A DNA stretch of 64,000 nucleotides from Eutreptiella sp. 'Long Island Sound 2002'. Taxonomy: Eukaryota > Euglenozoa > Euglenophyceae > Eutreptiales > Eutreptiaceae. The notes under the pieces were generated by a model, which had not been told where the DNA came from, searched no databases, and saw only the letters and a program-made list of their open reading frames with translations. Numbering within the stretch: the first letter of the stretch is position 1; each line of letters opens with the position of its first letter. Positions 57,385 to 64,000 of this stretch are shown piece after piece. Both the position numbers and the translations under genes were made by a program. The stretch spans positions 496,001 to 560,000 of the forward strand of contig OZ038394.1 of NCBI GenBank assembly GCA_964036045.1, given 5' to 3'.

Positions 57385-60300
57385 GTGGCTCCGGATGGTG
57401 ACGATGGCTCTGCATCCGGATTTCCTTTGAATTATGATCAGGTCCACTGGGTCCAAGGCTTTGATCCGGATGGACCTGATGAGGAGGCGGCCGAGGGCGA
57501 AATGGTGTTGCCCGTATTCCCCCTGCAGCACGCGGTGCATATTCCGGGGACCGTCCACACCCTCAACATCTTTGAGCCCAGGTTGTCCGGTGCTGTGCAA
57601 GTGAGTGTGAAGGCAGGGAATACCATGCCACCGGACCACTATGCCCCCGGACCAAACCCGGACCATTGTGAACCCGCAACACTTTTGCCCCCGGGCGGTT
57701 TGGGTACGTCCTGTTTCCGCACTTGTACCCGATCGTGGAAATCGTGCAATTTCTTTTTGAGCTTCCTTCTCTCTGTTAGAGGAGGTGGTTTTCATCGGTG
57801 CTCCCCATAGCTAGTGCCATCACCACCCCTATGGACCCGTTTGCTTGATGTTTCCTGAATGACAGTGGTACACTCGGGCATGTATACGTGTACCGCATCG
57901 CAATTGAATTAGCACGTTTGCGGATTGCGCTATTGGGAAAATGGAGGGGAGAAGAATGGGGGGAAGTTGAAGGCACGCGCACTCGATACCGTTCACGTGT
58001 CCCCCTCGTACGTAAGGGCAGGTACCTGACGCGGGACGTATTTGCCAATGTCCCTCCTCTGCCACTCATGATGGCAAGTGGGGGCTGTTCGGTTTATGAC
58101 GGATGGGCATAGGTGGAGGGTGACCCAGGCTTTCCGTAGTGGCTTGGATGCTTCGGAAGGGTGCAGCCGAGTGGTTGGGTGGGTGGGTCCCCGAGGAATG
58201 ACCCCCCCCCTGCCGTGTGGTGGTAGGCCATGGGTGGGTTGGTGGATTGTAGCAAGTAAGTCAGTGCAAGAATTGTGTTGTGCTTGCTATTGAAGACACC
58301 GGCCCTAGAAACCATTCAAGTTGGGAGCGGGTGGTGTCCCCCCCCCCCCCCCGCGCCCAAGCGTGTGAAAGAGAAGGCACGCACATTACCCGCGAGACAC
58401 GTGGCACTCCCAAATACGAAGATCTGGTGCCACGAGAGTGCGAGTGCCCGCCACGACCCCGCAGCACCGCAGCGCCGGGGGTATGGCATGTAGTGGACAG
58501 TTGAGCATGTGCCGGTGGTGTTGAGGATGGTCTTGTGGCTTGGACCGGGCACCACCGTTGACGCTCCTGTTGAGCTGTGAAAGTGTGACACATGGGGGAA
58601 GTGGTGACAGTCGTGCTAAGTTTACGCAGCCCACCCACACGTGCTATGGAAGCACTCCACCATGAGCATTGCTGTTCTCGTGGAGGTGAAGGGTAAGGCT
58701 GTATTGATCCTTAACGTTTTGGTCGACACAACCCGCCACCATGGAGAGACAGAAATGGCGGACCAAAACAGCGGCTTGGTGGAACTTCATTCAAGGAAAG
58801 AGAAGTGAAGGGTACCAAATGGCGCTCGGCCAAAGGGCGCCGCCAGCTGCAAATGAGAGCAACAAATCAAAGGCGACATGCCAACCCCCCCCCCCCCCCA
58901 ATGCAGGGCAGGCCAATGGGTGGGGTGGGGTGGCGTGGCGTGGGGAGGTTCGAGAGAGTGAGTGGGTTGGTCCAGCTTCAAATTTCTCCTGCTTCCACAC
59001 GTCACTGAGAAAAGGTTTAGCATGTGGGTCGTGCGGAGACGAACAGCGGACCCAGCCTGGCAGATCCTCTTCTTGAATGCATCCGCTGGGTGTGTGCTCT
59101 GCTTGGCAGGACTGTGATGCAGTACTGTCGATGGCTGTTGTCGCCAACTGCTGCTTCCATATGATCAGGCAGGGAGTCATGGACAGCCTGAGTACCGTAG
59201 GAGGATGCAAGAGGTTTTGGAGGTGGGAGAGGGAGGAAGGCTGGCTGCCCCCTCCTCATATGGTTGATTGGATGAATTTTTCTGCTCTCAGGTACTGTGA
59301 GATGTACAGCAATATTATCCTGAATGGATCTCGGAGGTTTGTGGTGACGCTTGTCCAGCCCCAGCCACAGAATCCAGACAAGCCGGACACCCTCGGAAAC
59401 AAGCTCAAGAGCCTCAAAAGCAGTCCCAAGTCCATCGCGGAGGTTGGGGTCGTGTTTTACGTTGAGGAGTTCAACAAAGTGGATGAGGTATTGACTGGGG
59501 GTTGGGGTGGGGTGGAATGGGAGCTGGGTACTTGTGTTTGCCTAGGACGGCCATGAACTAGAAAAGGATGGACAGAAACATGCCCTCGACCCCTGCCTAC
59601 CCATGCCATTTCTATTGGAATGTTGATGGAGGCCAAAAAGTTTTGCAGTGGCTCGCCACCGTAGACAGGGGGACTGGGGCACATCCTTGTCGGGCGTTCC
59701 TCCTGTCTCAGTTGCATTTGCCGGTCTCTTTTTGATCTTGTTGCTGCAGTTCAGAGTTTCATGCGCCCAGTGCGCACCACAGCCACCCCCCGCCATGTAT
59801 GGGATGTGGTATTGACAGAGCAATCTGGGACGGTCCTCTGCTTTGGCGAGCCACAGAGTGCCTGCAACGCAAGATTTCGGATGATGTGCATTACACGTGA
59901 GTCGCACCCTATCCCCATTTCCACACCTCTGTCTGCCCCAACCGGGACCCCAAATGCAGGAGACAGAAGGAGTCATCAAGTACGTATGCAAGCACAGGGT
60001 CATTGGGCGCGTGAAAATCCACAAAATCCTGAACCCCCGATACCTTCAGGACCGCAATACATACTTGCGAGCAGTGGTTGAAGATTTCAAGGACGATGAC
60101 GAGGTGTGCAAGGCTGAGCTGCGGTGCATGGGCCGGATGGGTGTAGATGATGGTTAGCATGCAGCAGATGGATAGACCACCTTCCTGTCATGTATGTGGC
60201 TGCAGCACGGCTGCATTTGCAAGGCCCAATACCGATGGCCCCTGGGGATTGCATCCAGGCACGAGTAAGGCCTCGTGCCATATGTGTGTTGCTTCATGTG

Positions 60301-61835
60301 TGGATTCTGCCATTGCTGCAACACTCGAGCAAGATCGTACCGCATGGTGATTAAGGCAAGACCACAACATATTGAGCTTAAGATTTGTCCTGTGGGCACT
60401 TACCCTGGAATTGGGACAGGGGTAAGGGATATGGGCACGGGACATGGACAAAGGAAACAAGCACCAGTGTGCCACCTGTGTGTCGAGTCAACCCCCTGAG
60501 CTGATGCCAATTTGCACAAGCAAACCGGCGTCTGTATTATGTCATGTTGAAGTGATACGGGATCCCTTATGGACACTGACGGACACTGCCTGTCACGCTG
60601 GTTGAGTGCGGGTAACGACCATGTGAGATCATGCACGTGTTGTGGGTTCCATACCATTCATCCTTGCACATGCGCTATTCGTACTTCTTGGCAAAAAGTG
60701 CTGCCCAGGTGCGGAATTTCATTCCCAATCAGAATTTGTGAGTTACTTTGCAGCCGTTGCCTAATTTACGGCTTTCTTTCCAGCATTTTCGCACGAAAAT
60801 GTTGCCTGGAGTGTTGCACAACACGCAACAGACGCATGCGACGCACAGTGAGAGTGCGTGAGTCAGCCGGCGTCTGCAGAATGCTGTTTGTCTAGACTGT
60901 TCGCTGCTATAATATTGCACTATGCCTACATTTGACTCAGCAAGCAGAGATATGTGTACCATGGCAACCATTTTTGGATGATTTGATACCCTTGGATTTT
61001 TTTCTGATTTTTGGGTTGGCCATGTGTAAGTGATGCAGTGAACCCTAAACCTATACCTTTCATGGGGGGGTACGGATTTTTCCATATTTTTCACCCCCCA
61101 ATGGGGTTTTCCCGTCCAAGGGGTGTTATTTGCATCCCATGCATCTTTGTACATATGGTTGCTTTTACGTTGAAGAGGGCACATTTCGTGCCGAAACGCG
61201 TACCTACTGGGCACTCAGTAGTCATTCTTTTTTATTTCCAACGCTTTTGGTTTGAGACCGTGTGTTTTGCCATTGTGGTTGAGGGTGTGAATTGGATATT
61301 TACATTTTGGGGTGGAGTATCATGGCTGATAAGGCACGCAAGGGAACTAGAGCAAGCCTAAGGGCGACGTCCTTCAACCGGTAGGTACTGTAATCCTCAC
61401 GCCCACTGTCCTCGCTCCAATACCATTCGCTGTCCCTTCACCCAACGGCAACCACGGCACCGAGTCATCTCATGTTGCCCCCGTTGTTTTTCTGAACGCG
61501 CTCTTTGTGAGAATGTGAGGGCAGGCATTCCGAGGCATTTTGCTCAGAATGCAATCCATTTCTGCACAAGTTGGAGTGGTTTGGGACCGGCCATGGGGAC
61601 CTGTGTCTCAATAGTCTCGTGCCTTTGTTTGTTTCCTTGCTTATGCCATCCTCAGGGGGCGGATTGCATGGATGAAGAGGTCAAGCTCTCCAACACATTC
61701 CGGAAAGTAGTGGAGCTGCATGACAAACTGGGGTCTACAGAGACCGTGCGGTTCAGCGCTCAGATGACCATGGGGGGCAACCTGGGTATCAGAGGCGAGC
61801 AGGGCACTTTTTGGCAGACTGCCAGCCTGTGGCAG
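57385..61835 (+). CDS. LON substrate-binding-domain protein, four exons seen
   Basis: Exons are 57385-57581, 59292-59487, 59960-60103 and 61656-61835, with matching phases and GT-AG introns of 1,710, 472 and 1,552 bp. The product reads VLPVFPLQHAVHIPGTVHTL, then IFEPR joined across the first intron to YCEMYSNIILNGSRRFVVTL, AEVGVVFYVEEFNKVDE, VIKYVCKHRVIGRVKIHKIL, then DCMDEEVKLSNTFRKVVELH and TFWQTASLWQ. This matches the N-terminal LON domain (PF02190) of stand-alone eukaryotic LON-domain proteins; no AAA ATPase or Ser-Lys protease part is seen. The true N-terminus and the C-terminal exons after GTGTGT at 61836 were not found. In Lon proteases this domain binds substrates; the role of the stand-alone form is not clear. 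Confidence 0.85.
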
Positions 61836-61937
61836 GTGTGTCTTAGACCTTGATTCGAGGCAGTGCAGTCTGCTCCTGATCCAAGACTGCGTTTTATGCC
61901 AGTGCATATGGAGCTTGAGTGGGGGAAGGGGAGCCAG

Positions 61938-62199
61938 TGCAGTTCGCCATGTACAAGTTTTTTCTAGCACACCAGACGTTGGGAATGACGCAGAAAGGAT
62001 GTTTCGACAGGGGCTAATTCAACTCGGCCAAGCTTACTACCAGCAGTGAAATACTGGCCAGCTGCACCCCAGCGACCAGAAGAGCATCAAGAGGTCCAGC
62101 CTTTTCGGCGTTGAGCAATTTATAACATCTGCGCTAATTGTTGGGCAAATCCACGGCGCAGTCCATTTGCTGAAGCAACTGGCACGAGATGTGATGTGA
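61938..62199 (+). pseudogene. DUF309-like relic
   Basis: The frame QFAMYKFFLAHQTLG is followed, after a one-base shift, by NDAERMFRQGLIQLGQAYYQ, a TGA, and SLFGVEQFITSALIVGQIHG, ending in TGA. The pattern of a helix with FFLAH(E/Q)xLE and then GLIQLxxAYYxxxN is that of DUF309. The frameshift and inner TGA make it a relic, or an exon with sequence errors. It lies 100 bp after the last LON exon on the same strand. Confidence 0.45.
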
Positions 62200-62220
62200 T
62201 ACGGCACCTTAGGGTGACAC

Positions 62221-62571
62221 CACGCTAGCACAGAGCGTGCAAGGATTGTGCAGACAAATAATGGTGGATGATGATGATGGTGGATGATGATGGTGGATGA
62301 TTCAATGCAAGACCCTGAACATGTTGGTCGCAATTTGACTATGGGCAACACCGCGAGCAACTTCATGTGATGTGACATGTGCATGCATTTTACAGTGTAA
62401 CTACGCCTCATGCATGACATAGATGACATAGGCAGCAATGCGGGTGTCGCACTTTGTGGACACCCACACCCACCCACACACACATACCAAGGGGGCAAGC
62501 TGCTGCGTACCGAAAGTAAAGCCGTGTGTGTGCGCGCGCATGCGTGTCTGTGTGTGTGTGTGTGTGTGTGT
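62221..62571. repeat. GATGATGGTG and (TG)n simple repeats
   Basis: GATGATGGTG repeats occur at about 62258-62300, and a TG/CG dinucleotide run at about 62524-62571. Confidence 0.8.
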
Positions 62572-62584
62572 GCCGAAGGCGCTG

Positions 62585-63064
62585 TTACCAAAAGGCAATG
62601 GCCGGGATGCTGTGACCATGGGCAAATCCAGGCGTGTGGGCCCTGATACTAAACCCTAAGCTGAGCTGTAAAGCCCTGGTGGTGGTGCACGGGAGTGCCC
62701 GGTATAGACTTGACATCCGCCGTCTACGTGTGTGGCCCATGTAGCCGCAATAGCAGCAGAAGTTCTCCATTTGGCGCTTATCTTCTTCGTTCTCGGGAAG
62801 CAGAACGGGAGGGGATGTGGACTTGCAGTCCATGGACGCGTGATCCGCTGTACCGGAGCGGAGGCACCACGTTTCACGGCGGCGTGGTCCGTCATAGTTG
62901 AAGTAGGTTGTTCGTGCTCTAGATCCGCGGTTGTTTTTTGGTGTATGCACAGCAGGATCATACCTGCCACACCCTCTGAGCCACTGGTTGGGATCGCCGC
63001 AGAGTACACACTCGCCAGCCTCCCGCCTGGCCTGATCTACGGAGCATTCGTGACTCCAATGCAT
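62585..63064 (-). pseudogene. Gag-like relic with three broken CCHC knuckles
   Basis: The minus frame carries CVLCGDPNQWLRGC (His replaced by Gln), CLRSGTADHASMDC (second Cys replaced by Ser) and CCYCGYMGHTRRRR (last Cys replaced by Arg). Each keeps the CX2CX4HX4C spacing of retroviral-type zinc knuckles but lacks one ligand. This points to a decayed nucleocapsid-type protein of a retrotransposon. Confidence 0.55.
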
Positions 63065-63237
63065 TTCCCCACAACTCTAGCACGGTTCGGGCGGCGGATT
63101 CGAACTGGCGCCGCCTCCACTGGTTTGTTTGGTGGGGCAGTTCGCCAGCAACTTGTCCGGACTTATGGCAGGCCATTCAGATTGTGATGCCCCCCCCCCC
63201 CCCCCCACACACTCGGAGGGTGAATGTATGCGCAGAG

Positions 63238-63948
63238 GCACATCACTGGCACAAGAGAACACAGGTGACATCCGAGACCTCCGGAATGAGCTGACGTCAA
63301 TAAAAAAAGTCGTTCGTGGGTGTTGAAGACCTTACATCCACGGTCAACCGCGTGGATTCTATAATGAGCGACCTGATCAAATGGTAGATGGAAGTGGTCA
63401 ACCCAGCTCTGGCGGGCCTGCAACATACTGAGGAAAAAGTGGACAGCCTGCGACCCTCTGTAAAGGACATTCAGGACTAGCGCCCCACAGTCGAAGACAA
63501 AGTACACAATATTGTCTAGGTGAGTGCGTTTGACATGTGGCTGAAAACAAAGTTCAACACAGTGAAAGAACTGCCACGATCCGAATTCGACAAGTATGCG
63601 GCGATTATGGACCGCTTTGAGGACAACACGCATCGAGGCGACACGAGTATGGGCCGTGGGGGACTGGCGGGCAAACACAGCGAACGGGACGTGGACGACG
63701 ATGACGTACAGGGTGACGACTCACCGGCTGGAGCTGCCAAACGTTGCCACGCAACTCCCCCAGCCAGTTCCAGCCAAAGCTCACCAACATGGACCACCAC
63801 GGGACCCTCTTCACCTCCGTTGACGGCGGGTGCCCAGGCCTTTGCTCAAACCCTCCACAAGACCCCAGAGCTGAGCCAGCGAAGCAAGAAGGGGCTGCGA
63901 GTTGGACTTCTGGTTACAGCTTGGATGACTGGTCCACGATGCGCATGA
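63238..63948 (+). pseudogene. Decayed coiled-coil ORF with three in-frame TAG
   Basis: The frame ENTGDIRDLRNELTSIKK shifts by one base near 63325 to VEDLTSTVNRVDSIMSDLIK, W-TAG-M, EVVNPALAGLQHTEEKVDSL, QD-TAG-RPTVEDKVHNIV-TAG-VSAFDMWLKTKF and RSEFDKYAAIMDRFEDN, then a Ser/Pro-rich end at 63948. Heptad-like spacing suggests a coiled coil. All three inner stops are TAG and would fit glutamine. It runs opposite to the knuckle relic next to it. Confidence 0.5.
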
Positions 63949-64000
63949 CTCGCCTCGAGACATGGGCCCAGGAACATTGTGGAGCTGAGATGAACGCCGC

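Overview
This is a nuclear eukaryotic window. Three recognisable protein-coding genes are split by GT-AG introns, and they sit in a gene-poor background of decayed mobile elements, minisatellites and long G or C homopolymers. I cannot fix the lineage. The chorismate synthase has the short 'MSTFG' start and the internal motifs I associate with fungal, stramenopile or other protist enzymes, not with plastid-targeted plant enzymes. The density of repeats suggests a large-genome alga or other protist.

Layout. At 0.8-8.4 kb lies a ten-exon chorismate synthase on +. Its eighth intron is 4.1 kb and repeat-filled, and a small G-run/C-run element sits in its last intron. At 8.5-10.3 kb there are possible exons of an unknown gene. 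At 12.0-13.6 kb a minus-strand coding relic is riddled with TAG and TGA. At 15.6-16.6 kb there is a second G-run/C-run element. At 18.3-21.0 kb on minus lies an Aha1-type Hsp90 co-chaperone gene. At 23.7-28.0 kb are decayed element ORFs, one with a zinc-knuckle-like motif. At 28.2-36.7 kb a ~99-bp satellite array is bounded by short inverted repeats and interrupted by a mobile-element copy.

At 37.2-45.8 kb a composite element-like block carries a 443-codon minus relic, a multi-exon + gene family whose introns are rich in CTAGAACG-type motifs, and a hAT transposase fragment. At 46.8-50.8 kb on minus lies a fuller copy of the element that interrupts the satellite; it has introns and a GGQH (ParB/DGQHR-like) segment, and one intron holds three tandem tRNA-like SINE units. 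At 52.4-53.7 kb are GACTGAGTCA-rich repeats. At 54.2-55.4 kb are two small membrane-segment exons. At 57.4-61.8 kb on + is a LON substrate-binding-domain gene, followed by a DUF309-like relic and gag-like relics up to the end.

Housekeeping roles present are the last step of the shikimate pathway, Hsp90 regulation and a LON-domain protein. The rest is mostly mobile DNA. Across the coding relics the in-frame stops are almost all TAG or TGA, rarely TAA. This looks like C-to-T decay at CAG and CGA codons, because the intact host genes use only CAG and CAA for glutamine. All exon boundaries were placed by eye from splice dinucleotides and from family motifs known to me; no search was run.
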